A DNA stretch of 64,000 nt from Pachyseris speciosa (taxonomy: Eukaryota > Cnidaria > Anthozoa > Scleractinia > Pachyseridae), in the NCBI GenBank assembly GCA_016490735.1, contig JAEMWC010000348.1, forward strand, positions 472,501 to 536,500, written 5' to 3'. The notes beneath the pieces are model-generated. The model saw only the letters and a list, made by a program, of their open reading frames with translations, was not told the origin of the DNA and did not search any database. Below, piece after piece: positions 43,401-55,271 of the stretch. Position 1 is the first letter of the stretch. Every line of letters starts with the position of its first letter. Both the position numbers and the translations under genes were made by a program.

Positions 43401-45058
43401 GTGCTAGGTTTCCTATTGAACCTCGAATTTGAGAAGATGAATTACCAAAGATGTCAGAAATCGAGGATGAAGACCGACCTTCTGTTCGAGGTACTCTCGC
43501 TAGAGAAAGTGGCTATACAGGATTGTCGATACTCCATAGACTCAACAAATTGTAAGGGTTCAATGTTATTGTAGATACTGTCTTTGATATGATGCACAAC
43601 ATCCCATTGAATGTTGTGCGCAAAAATTTCAACCGTCATCTCACTGATGAGGCAGTTGACAAATCAGTTCTAGACAAGAGACTTAAAGCAATGCCTTGGA
43701 CCAGTGAACTTAAGGATGGCCGAATCCCAAAGTCTTGTGCAAAAATTGGACATTGGAAGGCGGAGGAATACAGAAAGTTTGCATTTCCAGCATCTGAGTG
43801 TGTTTTGGGTGGTTTGATTGAAGATGAGCAATTTAAAATTTGGGTTTTGGCTGCCAGAATGACTGAAATGGTCTACTATTATGGGAGAAGTGGTTGGAAG
43901 GAAGACGACGTTATGCTGTTTGACCATCTCGCAAAGCACCATAATATTCTTGTAGAAGAGCAGTTAGGGCTTGATCAGTGCGTAGTAACTGCCCACAATC
44001 TAGAGCATGCTGTTGAAGACATCCTGCGCTTTTCTTCATCAGATAACTACTGGTGTGAGGTTTATGAGCGAGCTGTTACTAAGTATATCTCAACTTGCTC
44101 AAACAAGAAGAACATTGAAATTACCTTTGCAAAAGCTGAAGGCAGGAGAGAACTTTTGAAAAGCTTGAAGTATAAGCTGAGGAAACGTGAAGAAAGTAGG
44201 CAAGGAAACTCCAGTCAACACAAACTTTGTGCAAGCAGTGTATCGGAAGCACAGAAACTTCACTCTGAGTTACTTTCAGAACCAAGCCCTGTTCCTGGAG
44301 GAATTCTAGTTGGGAAACAGCAGAACAACAACTACAAGCTATCAGATCAGGAAATGCACCATCTCAGTGAACAGTACCCCACCGCTGAAAAGATTGAGGC
44401 TGACTGTTTCCGTTTTTCTCGTTTATGGAAGCCTTCTGCCAATCATGATGGTATCCTTTACCGGGCAGGTGAAACTGTTATAATTGCAGGTAACAATGGC
44501 ATTGATGTAGAAAATGTTGTGTGTGTGGATGCTTTTATTTGTGCTCTGGTTGATGACCAATTTCGTTCGTTATTGAGAGGCAGTCTTTACCCTACAATGA
44601 AGGATGATGCTGGACTGCCAGAGATTTATTGTTACAATTTTGGGAAAATTGTTGTTCCTTCAGTACAGCAACTTTTCGTTCCTACTGAGAGAATACTTCG
44701 TAAAGGTATTCTTTATCCAGATCCTGAAAATTTGGATAACCCAACTCATTATGTCGTCATTGACTTCATGCGGAAAGAATTGCCTGTTTCTTGCGATTCA
44801 GTGAACATTCCATTTTATCCTCAGCCTGATGATGTTGTGGTTGTTGCCTGTGCAGATGGAGAAAACTATATTTCACACATCAGCAGTGTCCAAGAGAGAG
44901 ACAAAACAGTCAAACTTCATTATTATGTTGAAGACCAACGTAAACCTGGATTCTATGTCAGGGAAAGTTTTGGGCGCAGCTCATTACAGACAGTAGGCTG
45001 GGACTGTATTTTAGGACTAGCTGAAGGCTGCTGGCAAGGGAATGTTTGGAAGCAGTAA
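40487..45058 (+). pseudogene. CACTA Tnp2-like transposase
   Basis: Exon 1 40487-40689 (ATG; CTCPDLNYRHSHCPCESCNG) joins exon 2 at 41168 (phase fits, GT-AG). Exon 2 has an acidic Gly/Ser/Asp repeat (41300-41460), then zinc-finger-like cysteines (FHCRYCGKPGTIPYYYLGLP, CGFCSSILS). After the inserted LINE: VPCYIVPKKRPCALDPILEP, MLLLWTGDYPAQCEVGKF (GDYPA equals the NDFPA catalytic-Asp box), DTVFDMMHNIPLNVVRK, then the DUF4218-like part (WVLAARMTEMVYYYGRSGWK, NLEHAVEDILRFSSSDNYWC). The last 300 residues are unassigned. Broken by a TAA at 41650, the LINE, a shift at about 43360 and stops near 43433 and 43551; 43589-45058 is open. The enzyme would cut the element ends. Confidence 0.8.
42191..43009 (+). 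mobile_element. 5'-truncated L1-like LINE insertion
   Basis: 819 bp ending in a 10 base A run and flanked by a 16 bp duplication, AAGTCTAGTCATAGTT (42175-42190 and 43010-43025). It encodes the ORF2 C-terminus (FQFKLLHRRLATNNFLKKIG, then in the next frame ESLIHLFWSCSVTSSFWRDF, an L1-type zinc-knuckle tail). Target-primed insertion into the CACTA transposase gene, so it is younger than the CACTA element. Confidence 0.9.
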
Positions 45059-45489
45059 CTGTTAACCTCAATTAGTCATTTCAAAGATCACCATATATTT
45101 TGGGATATTTGATAGTTTTCTTAACCCATCAGCTCAGCCAATGTAAATCCATGTTGGAAAATGTGACTTGGAATTTTAAATTGTTACTTTAAAAAATAGC
45201 TGTCATCATATAGTCTCTTTAATTAATAATATTATTCTTGTACAGAATTCTAGGATTTCACATGTACATGTAACAGTTTTTGTGAAAGTTTTGCTACTGA
45301 GGGGATTTTGACTCCAAACAGAAGTAGTTTCCCAACAAATATTGGTCAGGTTCTTGTCAGAATATGATTCTCTTAGGATTATTTCAGCTCCAAGCTTTAT
45401 TAAGTACAAACAAATATTACCTTTTCTCTATTTATATGTGTATGCAATTAAGTACAAGGTGAATAAAGGTGTTGTTGTTGTTGGCAGCC

Positions 45490-46160
45490 ATTAAAGGGAT
45501 TTTATGTGTCAAGGTTAACCAGAATGGATTTCATTTTTTTACCATGATGGTTTCTCACCTAAGATCCTGGTATAGGATTTGAAAAACCCTCTACTGTTTT
45601 AATCAGGGCTTTTAGCATTCACAGGATTTTATATTTCAAGATAGCATGAATGGACTTCATTCTTTTCCCATACATGGTCCTCAACTAAGATCCTGGTATG
45701 GGATTTCAAAAACCCATTACTGTTTTTATCTGGGCTTTTTACATTCATGGGATTTTAGATTTTAAGGCAACATGAATGAATTTCATTGTTTTCCCATGAA
45801 TGGTTCTTGACTAAGTTCCTAGTATGGGATTTCAAAGCCCTGTTAATGTTATTATTTGGGCTTTTACCATTAATGGCATTTTATATTCCCAGATAACATG
45901 AATGGCATTTAATACATTTCCTTTAATGGTTTGTACATAATAACCGTTCATGTGTTTTTAAATATCGTTGCTGTTATTATAAAGTTGATTTTTATTGATG
46001 GGAAATGAAAAAATTACATTCAGAATGCTAGGATCACATTAATGGTAATTGCTCACAATGATTCCCTTTCAAAAACTTCCATTAATGGGAACTTCCTGAG
46101 GATGGGAAATGGCTAATTCCCATAGTGGTTTCAACAAATAACTTCAATGGGTTTTTAAAA
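45490..46160. repeat. CACTA right subterminal array
   Basis: Units of about 126 bp with GATCCTGGTATGGGATTTC recur at about 45563, 45689 and 45815, with CATGAATGG and CCATTAATGG motifs as in the left array but a different unit. Confidence 0.85.
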
Positions 46161-46784
46161 AATTTTCCTGTCTAGTTTGCAGAGTACCTCAGCAGGGGAG
46201 TCATTCCAAACTTCAACCAGGTACACTCACATTGAGATCAAAACAATGTTAGTAAGTTGCATTTTTCTCTCAATGACATGTCCAAAACAGCAACATACTA
46301 AAAATGAAAGTCAGTTTACTGTACAGGAAAACTGAGATTCATGGTATTTTTCCTTTGATTCTGGGCTGATGTTGCAAGTCATGAGGACTAATCAAAAATC
46401 AACTTCTGCGCAAACAAATTTCATAATGTAACAACCTCCCATAGAAATTGTAGGCTAGTGTTACACTCAAAAGGAACACCTGTAAGAGAAATAAACTTGT
46501 GAATTTATTTGCAGCTAGTTGTACTTCCAAGAATAGAAAGTAAGTCTGGTAATCTACGCACAATGAGAAACAGTGACATGACATGAATTGACATGACCAT
46601 GTTAATATTTGAGAGAAACAATTTGCCTCTCAACATATAAATACTAAACAGTGTCTCACAGATACAAAAATAGATGGTCATTATGAACTACTGCTAGTCT
46701 GAACAGAAAGCTACAAAAGCATGTTGCAAATAAACTTTGAATATCATTTATCTCAATCTAACTGCTTGAATAAAAGAAATTGTC

Positions 46785-47020
46785 CCTCTGGATGGTACTT
46801 TTTTAAAAGAAGAATCTAAATCATACTGGTCAGAGGTACAACACAGAAACAAAAAAAACTTAAAAGTATCCAGCAATTCTGAATTACTGAACACTAGACT
46901 GAATAGAAAGGCACAAAAGTGAATTCCAAACCAAGCTGCGATCTTAGCTGGAACAACTTGCTAGTATAAACAGGCTGTCCCTCTGGGCGGTATTCTTTTA
47001 AGGAGGAATTTAAATCATAC
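46785..47020. repeat. Inverted copy of the CCCTCTGGACGGT hairpin pair
   Basis: Complement of 34635-34880: GTCCCTCTGGATGGT at about 46784 and TGTCCCTCTGGGCGGTATTC at about 46977 with the same spacer (CCAAGCTGCGATCTTAGCTG). The two pairs lie on either side of the CACTA element. Confidence 0.7.
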
Positions 47021-47109
47021 TGGCGATCTTCAGTATGGTGTTTATGTTTGCGCACGTTTCTGATGACCGGTTCTTACTGTTCGCAACTCGAGGCGTGTTG
47101 AACAATATC

Positions 47110-47222
47110 AGATTTGTTAATGCTATACCTCGAAGATCTTTAATGCTTATTTTTAAAAGGTTTTCCTCTGTTTTGGAATTAAGCTGGAACAGAGTCTTAA
47201 CACAAGTGGAGCAATGCAGGTG
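47110..47222. repeat. Inverted repeat partner of 49597-49700
   Basis: The complement reads CTGCATTGCTCCACTTGTGT then TAAGACTCTGTTCCAGCTTAA; the same words occur at 49600-49650, with GCATTAAAGATCTTC shared on both sides. About 100 bp arms, 2.4 kb apart. Confidence 0.65.
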
Positions 47223-47410
47223 TAGTTGAGGTATGCCAACTTTTGCTGTTTGCGACACTTTCTTTCTACTAAAGTAGACCAAAGTAAGAGGCCATTTGCC
47301 CCACGAAGCTTTAAAGGGAAATTGGATGTGGAACCTTTACAGAAAACCGTGGGACTATAATTTTGTTATTTAAGAAAATAAGTAGCAGCTATGGATGGGC
47401 ACTTAAAATA

Positions 47411-47648
47411 GCATATCATATTCAGTTGGTTAGAGCATCGCACCAGTAATCGCGAGGTCACGGGTTCAAACCCCGTTGAAGTCCTGAATTTTATTTTTCA
47501 GGCTTCCTTTCGCAATTGCATAAATTGCATTCACAACTGCGAGGATCATTCTTCATTTGATTTCATTTCCGCAGTTCATATATGATTCATTTCATATATC
47601 GTTCACACTCATTTCTTTCACGGAAACATATGAACCCACAATTGACCT

Positions 47649-47689
<41 letters not shown>

Positions 47690-47992
47690 ATCGCACTGGT
47701 AATCGCAAGGTCACGGGTTCAAACCCTGTTGAAGTCCTGATTTTTTTTTCAGGCTTCTTTTCACAATTGCATAAATTGCATTCACAACTGTGAGGATCAT
47801 TCTTCATTTGATTTCATTTTCGCAGTTCATAACATGTATATGATTCATTTCATATATCATTTACACTCATTTCTTTCACGGGAACATATGAACCCACAAT
47901 TGACTTGCTCCCAACGTCATGGCTCATAGCTCAGTTGGTTAGAGCATCGCACGGTAATCGCGAGGTCACAGGTTCAAACCCCGTTGAAGTCC
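47411..47992 (+). repeat. Tandem tRNA-derived SINE array, three units
   Basis: tRNA-like heads at 47411-47484, 47664-47737 and 47921-47992, spaced about 255 bp. The middle unit has GGCTTCA/TGAAGTC acceptor pairing, TAGCTCAGTTGGTTAGAGC and GGTTCAAACCC boxes. All have an irregular anticodon arm (CTGGTAAT loop), so they are not tRNA genes. The body between heads (CGCAGTTCATATATGATTCA) is the complement of the body in the arrays at 30.4-31.3 and 55.4-55.9 kb, so all three arrays are one family. Confidence 0.75.
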
Positions 47993-48134
47993 TGAATTTT
48001 TTTCAGGCTTCTTTTCACAATTGCACAAATTGCATTCACAACTGCGACGATCATTCTTCATTTGATATCATATACCGTTGGTAATTTGTGTCAAACAGGT
48101 TAGATGTATGTTAGTCCGACTGTTTTGTAGCTGA

Positions 48135-48781
48135 CTAGCCTGTTCCAGGCGTTCAGATGGTAAACGGAGTGCATTAATACTGGCAGAGCAAGGCGAAAAT
48201 AAGGGGCAAAAAATAAGGGGCTTGGGATGCCGTCCCTACAGGGGCACCCAACGACAAGTTTCGGTAGATATCTGTTCGGTGGAGGGTAATTCGCCTTGCG
48301 CTTTCGGTGTCGATTAAAGAGTGCACTCAGATTTTTGTAACTAAAACGTGGCCTAAAAGATTCGAAATTGGGAAATCATCGCCTCTGAGGTTTTCGGAAA
48401 GGTTGTAATTTCTGTTTTTGGCAGTCAAAAACGTCAGCTAGAATTTTCGAAAAGAAAATAGTTCCCTAGAAAGTTCGTGGAAAGTTAATTTCAGCTTGCA
48501 TTTTCTCAAAGGAAGATTTTGTTCCCTAACATTTTCGGGCTATTAAAATTTCAGCTAGGGAATCCGAACAGATGAACTTCTTCTAGCTTATGAAAACATC
48601 GCTTTAAACAGACTTCAAACACCGTAAGGTATTTAAAAATGCCTTTCTACAGCTTTTGGTTGATTTGGCTCATTGGGTGCCCCTGTCCCTAGCTCCCCTC
48701 CATTTTTTGCTGCTTTATTTTCGCCTCGCTCTGCCAGTAATCTCGCGCCCTGTTTACTATCTGAACTCCTGGAACAGGCTA
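48135..48781. repeat. Long-TIR MITE, about 650 bp
   Basis: Left TAGCCTGTTCCAGGCGTTCA and right TGAACTCCTGGAACAGGCTA are inverted repeats that continue through TGGTAAAC and CTGGCAGAGC-AGGCGAAAATAA for about 100 bp. The centre (48260-48630) has repeated TTTTCG motifs. No coding capacity. Confidence 0.75.
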
Positions 48782-51371
48782 GTAGCGGACTCGTGGGTAT
48801 AGTGTAGCAACGGGATGAGGATATAGATCGACATAATATGGGTTCCCTTTTTGACGACCATCGGATGTGCGCTGAAATCTTGCAAAATAGAAAGAGACAT
48901 ACACAAACAAAGAATTTTTGAATGAAATTTTTCAAGTATGAGCAGTATGAGTATGAGCAGACTGGGTTCAAAGCAAATCCAGATACAGTTTCAAAGACCA
49001 TGAGGAAGGCCAGAAATGAAGAGAGCATGAGTGTGTTTCAGATATCCGAGTTTCTAGCTTCCCGGCAAGTGGCTTCTTAGTAGAGAGAAAGCCTCGCAAA
49101 CTGCAAAACTAGTCATACGTCAACGCCCACTATCAAATACTATCATTTCTAATAAACGTCCCCCCCTGAGGTGTAAAGTTTGTATTAGACACTCCCCCTA
49201 ATAAACGCCCCATTTGTAATTGCCCCCCCCCCCCCGCCAAGAATCGCCTCAGAAACCAAGGAAACGCTCCATAGAGTAAATCATGCAATTTATTAAGTTT
49301 CTTGCTTCCTTGGCTAGCAGTACAAGTGCATCTTGTTCAATCCCAAATTCCTATAGCGCTCTTTTATCTTAGTAATTTCTATATCAATGTGTCAGCAACT
49401 TTATTTCGGTCATGAAGGAACAGCACATTTTTGTTTTCCACAAATTTTGACAGTGAGTTAAAGTGAAATAAACACATCTTTCTAATAAATGCCTCATATC
49501 GACAGTATTTAACGCCCCTCCCGGCCTCATTCCCTCCCCAGGACCCTAAAGTTAATGGACGCCCCAGCCGTTTAATTTATTACATCGTTTGGAGTACCTG
49601 CATTGCTCCACTTGTGTTAAGACTCTGTTAAGCACCAGCTTAATCCCAAAATGGAGCATTAAAAATGAGCATTAAAGATCTTCAAGGTATGGTAACTGAA
49701 CTTAAATTTCGGGTAAATAACAGAAAGAAATCAGGCCCCAGTTGTTCAAAGGGCGGAAAAATCTATCCAGCGGAGAAGTCGCTATCCAGGGGATAAAATG
49801 TATCAGTTGCAAGCTGGATAGGGTGTCCTGTAAAAGGAACCATTTGAGCTGTCATGGAAGATGAGAACTGTGGTTTGAACGTGCCGACATGCATTCTCTC
49901 CATGTGAATGAGACGTCCAGGAACCATGGACTTTTGTGGGATTTCCCGTTGACTCTGAAATGTTTCTCGAACTGATAGCTTTGCTAGTGGTATGTATAAT
50001 TTAAATTACCTATTATAGATCCTTTCAGAGCGGTTAACTATGCTGGACAGTTTAGTTATACATTTTTCTTGCCCAATTAACTTAAGACAGCAATTTGCAT
50101 AAATTAACTGCTTGCTTGAAGATGTGATTTTTTGGAAATAATAACGGCAAATCTGCTAGATATCTGACTGTCAAACCTAGATAAATACAATGTATAGTAA
50201 ACAATCGAACGGCGTGGTGTGAAATTGCCTGAATAATATTATTTAAAAGAAAGATAGTCGTGAAAAAAAGTACGGAAAATCGTAATTTTGCCTGAGGTAT
50301 ACATTGTAAATTGATTAGCCTTCGAAAAATTATGGAGTGCCCATGGAGTTTTTAGCATTAAACGATTCACAAAGAGTGAAATATTCACATCCAGTCTCTA
50401 AATACCAGGAAGAGAAAAGTTTGTTTAAAGATGGCTTATTTTCAGCTTTTGAAAAAAAACATTTACCCCCTTCAAAATCATAAGGCACAGGGGTCACCAG
50501 GGGGGCAAGGTGAAAATTTGATAACATATTTCTTGAGAGGAAGGATGAAAGTGTGCTATGATATAAGCAGATTTTTATCTGTACAGTTGCTGTTTGAAAT
50601 ATTTCGGCAACAAAAGTCTAATGTTCAAGGTGCAAAATGTCCCCAAAATTGCTTTTTGAGGCCTAAACTTCCCCCCCTGATGCTCAGCTCAGGTTTTTGT
50701 TAGAAATCAAACAAATACCACTGTGAATAGTTTCACCCCAAGGACTAACTACACACAAAGTATCAAGGAAGGTTTTGTTTGACCATTTCCAATTTTGCTC
50801 AAGCCTTAGTGACATTTACTAAACTTGGATCGACTTGCATGACACATGGCTTGTGTTGTTGCAAAAACAAAATGATTCAACGCTTCAAGGGATTTCACTT
50901 TACCGCAGCATCTTGCAGCTCACCAAGAAAGGTCACTTAACAGTTCACCAGCATTAATTGAAGGAATGAAACGCTCACAGTTAGTGGAAGAAGTTCTTTC
51001 TTTGGACAAACCATTTGTTATTTTTCCCAATGCGTGTTTCAAGTGGTACTAACCTCTACAACACAGGTGACTGAATAAAATAAATTGAAGCTTTACATGT
51101 CGTTTAATCGTTGTTACTTTTGTTCAGGAATGAAATTTGTATTTTTCTCTCAACTGGATATTAATAATAATCATCTCTACTCGTTTCTCACGCAAAGAAT
51201 TAGTTGAATTGTTTATTTGATTTGTTGTTTTCCTTGCAAGCGAACGAGTGTTATCACTCCGCATGACTGCCTGTTTTCAGTGTTTTCGACGTCGGTGCCT
51301 CCTCATCAGCGTTGAAAAACTTTTGTCCTTATCTTAACACGTAATCGCAATGAGTCCTCGTAAAATTAAGC

Positions 51372-51735
51372 ATTAAGCCCTGGGCAAACGATTAAACACT
51401 TCATCCAACATCGTTTGACCGTGTTTTACCGTTTAGCCACCTCTCTCAATTTTACTTGAAGTGGCTTTCATTTTCATCCGACATTTCGCTCTACGAACAA
51501 ATGTTTGATCGTTCAACCCAGTCAAGAAAGTACACAGTCAGTATAAAGCAAACCAAATGAAGTCAAAATTTCAGCGATAACACGCAAAAATCGTCCTGTG
51601 TACTTGCAGAGGTTTCTTGCTGGCAGAGACCTCTACTAGCAAGGAAGTTGTTTGTTGGCTAGTCACCCAACGTTATGTTTGTCAAACACATTGTTCAGGA
51701 AAAGGTTTGATCGTTTGTTTAGTTGGGGCTTTAGT
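51372..51735. repeat. Possible small MITE
   Basis: TTAAGCCCTGGGCAAACGAT on the left and the complement TAAAGCCCCAACTAAACAAA-CGAT on the right give imperfect inverted ends of about 30 bp. Non-coding. Confidence 0.45.
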
Positions 51736-51769
51736 ATCACTTGTGTTTTGCACGAAGAGCACGATTTTA

Positions 51770-51809
<40 letters not shown>

Positions 51810-52140
51810 TCTTGGCCCTATGCAATTACCTATCCAAACCATCGGTTTCTTTTCCTTTTTCTTTTTTGTCCGACATTTAAGCTTATCTCAAAATTGCTTA
51901 GTAATTTGTATTAAATAACTACGAAATATGTTTGTTACTTGTCTAATTTCCCCACTTTCTCCAAAGAAACCTACGAACCCATGCATTGCAATTTGTTTTC
52001 TTCAGTGTAATGTTTTGTTATTCTGTGGTTTGTGAATGGCGGTCAATTCCTTTTGACTGCTCTAAACACCAAATATTGGCCGGGCAAGGAAAGCCATGCG
52101 AAGTTGCTAGATACAAGTAAATAAAATAGTATTAAACAAT

Positions 52141-52176
52141 GGAGCTCCGCTTTTAGGCTTGGCTAAATCTATATAT

Positions 52177-52241
<65 letters not shown>

Positions 52242-52363
52242 TAAACACAAGGGAAAAAAACATTTTTAAGGACCACCTATATTTCGACTGTGTAGAACAG
52301 TCTTCCTCAGTCTTCCTTATATTTGAAACGGGAAACAGTATAAATACATTTTTGATGCTTGAG

Positions 52364-52403
<40 letters not shown>

Positions 52404-52425
52404 GCCAAGCCTAAAAGCGGAGCTC
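52141..52425. repeat. MITE with (TA)n just inside both ends
   Basis: GGAGCTCCGCTTTTAGGCTT GGCTAAAT starts the left arm and its exact complement ends the right arm. Each arm runs into a (TA)n tract (about 52180-52240 and 52367-52400). The centre is non-coding. Confidence 0.8.
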
Positions 52426-52429
52426 CAAA

Positions 52430-54265
52430 AGCAACTGGCATTTACATATAGTCTGCTTGTCATATCACCCATCTGACCTCACGCAAGCTACAGACCCACT
52501 GCTGTAAAAAAATAGTATGGAAATGTGATCTGAGCCAGTGGCACAGTGGATTTGGAACCCCTGCGGATTTGCACCCTCCAGTCCAGATCTGCTTGTGGAT
52601 CAGATTTGGACCCCCTAGTCCAGAACTGCTAGCACATATGAAGCCCCTTTTACGGATGTGGACCCCCACCCCTCCTAAAGACAAGCGTTCTGTTGTTAAG
52701 GTAATAAAAATTCCTTCGCAAATTGAGCTTGGAGATGTTTAAAACGCAAAATAAAAATATTGAGGTAGGTTATTTTTAAAATAAAATAATCTTTAATAAT
52801 TTGTGTAAAAAAAGAACCTGCAATGCTAGTTTGCATCTATGAATTTTTAAAACAAACATTTCTTAACAACTTAGAGCAATACCTAAGGACAGGTCTGTTT
52901 CCCCGTTCAACTGTAGGCTACTTATTTATAGGTTAGAGCCACAAGAAATTGGCGGAGAAGCCTGGTGATTGCTCCTTTGAATCAGTATCACATCAGATAT
53001 ATAGTGATTCAGATCATCACTTCACAATGAATGCAACTTCAATTATCCACAGCCTCCCTTGAGACAGTCGGAAATCAGAAATTGTGTATCCTCTAGATAT
53101 ATGTATGCCTCAAAAAAATTATGAAAGAAAGATACGTAGAAATTAATAAAAATATTTAGATGATATGAATTGAGACCAAGATATTTCTTTTGACCAGTTA
53201 CTTCTTGACCTTACTACCACAAAAAAACTCCTTGCTAACATTAAGCTCATCAAGCAATGCACCTAAAGTGTTTTCAAAAAGAAATCCAGCTGCTCTTCTG
53301 GCCAGCCAAGTGCAAGACCCAGCAACTTGATAATAGAATATTGGGCATTTGGTTGATACCACTATCAAGGTAATTAACAATGTAGTATGAGGATTTAAGG
53401 TAACGATTCATCAAAGCAAAAGTGCTGGAAATCTGTGTTAGCCATCTTAACTTGATTTTCTATTTTTCATGGAAGGTAAGGACTAGTCTCACATTTCTCC
53501 ATGTACATTTAAAGTTGCACAACATACTTCATCAAACATCAGAAATCCCATTAAACATTAATGCCAAATGTCATCCAAACATCCCACAAGATTGGTGTGA
53601 CCAGCTACTAATAAAATTAATTGAAAGACTGTATGCAGGAGAAGGATGTCCAAAGGATGTATACATTGATGAGAAAGAGCTTACTTTAAGTTTAAGTTTA
53701 AGTTTTAAGTTTAATACTTTGTCATGCGAATAACAAAAAAAGGAAGTGTATGACTGGAGAATAAATGAGAGAAATTAAATTCCCATACAAAGAATATTAT
53801 CTAATGTCACACATTCTAAAAACTAAGAGGTGAAATTTAAACGTGGCCCAAAGCTAACCTGATCAAATTAAATCGAATACTTGTCTCTTACAAGTCACCC
53901 CTGATTTGAGATTGACACTAAAAATTAAGAAGTAAAATTGAAATACAATCCAAAGCTAACCTAATTAAATTACATACTTGTTACTCACAAGCTACATTTC
54001 TCTGTTTTTAACATCCAAACGCTGATCCTTACCAGTTGAAACAAAGACGACATGTTTATAGACGGCAAAACTTAATTGTTGTTTACAGGCCGCATTTGAC
54101 AAAGATCTCTAAAACTTTTTTCAAATGACGAGTGAAGCACTCTGGTTTTAGACATGTTTGACAGCATTTTGACAACCTTATGTCAGATTTTGAGACGTGC
54201 ACATGCATTTGGTGGGCTATTTTTTTACTCGAGCTTCAGTTTCCGCCTTTAATCCTTAATTTTAT
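52430..54265. other. Non-coding interior of the 3.9 kb insertion
   Basis: No gene recognised. A degenerate direct duplication of about 110 bp occurs at 53815-54000 (CCAAAGCTAACCT twice). Open frames are short and unremarkable. Confidence 0.4.
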
Positions 54266-55238
54266 GAGGACTCATTGCAATTAACAGTCAGCCAATCCGA
54301 GTAAAAACACTCGTTCGCTTACAAAGAAAACAACATAACAAAACAAAGAAACAATTCAACTACTTCTTTGCGTCCAAAATGAGTTACTACAGATGAATGT
54401 TATTTATGTCCATTCGAGAGAAAAATACAAGTTTCATTCATTACAAAAGTAACAACGATTAAACCGAGTGTTAAGCTTCAATTTATTTAATTTACCTCAC
54501 TGTCCTGTGTTGTAGAGGTTTCAACCACTTGAAAATGCGTAAGCTTCCGTAAGTAAAAACAAGCATCCCAAAAATAGCAAACGGTTTGTCCAACGAAAGA
54601 GCTTCTTCCACAGAGTTTGAGCTACTCGTTCCTCCCATTAATGCCGGTGAACTGTTAAGTGACCTTTCTTAGTGAGATGCAAGATGCCGCGGTAAAGTGA
54701 AAGCCCTTGAAGCGCTGAATTATACTATTTTCAACCGCACAATCGATCCAAGTTTGAAGCTTTTCCTGAGAAAAATCTTTCACCTTCCTTTCATCACTTG
54801 AAAATTCACTTTTCGGAGTATCTTTTGACAAGTTCTTGATTAATATGCTTTTTACGCGAATTTAAAGACAAATTTTGATAGGAGAAAATGAAGTTGTTTT
54901 GCTCAATTGAAGAAACCAACTGAAAGTGAAATTACGAGCCGCAGAAAGCGTGCGAAAATGTAAGCCTCAATTTGGTTTGGGTGTCCCACACCTGGTTTGA
55001 GCCTGTGATCAAATCGAAAGCAAGTACCTGGTAAGCGGTCAACTTCAAAAAAACAGCTGACCTCGATGAGATCTTAACTTGAACGTGTGATATGGTCACG
55101 TGACACTGGTCAGCGGATACCTTGTTTTGACAGGTGCCAATTGGCTGTAAGATGGATGTCCAGTATTAAAGACGCACGCTGTAAACTAGCTGGTCAGCTG
55201 GGCCAGGTGGAGTATGGCCGCCATGTTGGATTATTATG

Positions 55239-55271
<33 letters not shown>

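Larger units (their letters stand above)
36520..46172. mobile_element. CACTA (EnSpm) DNA transposon with two divergent genes
   Basis: 9653 bp. Left end CACAGGAAAAAAATCAAAAA; the complement of the right end is GACAGGAAAATTTTTTAAAA followed by ACCCATT. Flanked by TAG on both sides (36517-36519 and 46173-46175), the 3 bp duplication usual for CACTA elements. Both ends carry subterminal tandem arrays. The middle encodes a Tnp2-like transposase (plus strand) and a second multi-exon gene (minus strand), starts about 0.5 kb apart. A truncated LINE (42191-43009) is inserted in the transposase. Stops and frameshifts make it non-autonomous now. Confidence 0.85.
50821..54750. mobile_element. 3.9 kb insertion with about 0.5 kb inverted ends
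   Basis: AAACTTGGATCGACTTGCAT at 50821 and the complement of 54750 (AAACTTGGATCGATTGTGCG) begin arms that match over about 480-530 bp (50821-51340 versus 54750-54270), including CACTTTACCGC and AAAGGTCACTTAACAGTTCA. Absent from the corresponding point of the left arm. The interior has only smaller repeats and no transposase; exact ends and target duplication are unresolved. Confidence 0.65.

Noticed and set aside
36520..46172. Host chromatin gene pair
   Set aside because: The genes lie between matching ends with TAG duplications and subterminal arrays, and the larger one is Tnp2-like, so they belong to the transposon.
47664..47737. Functional tRNA(Thr)-like gene
   Set aside because: The anticodon stem does not close over a 7 base loop, and the unit is one of three tandem SINE heads.
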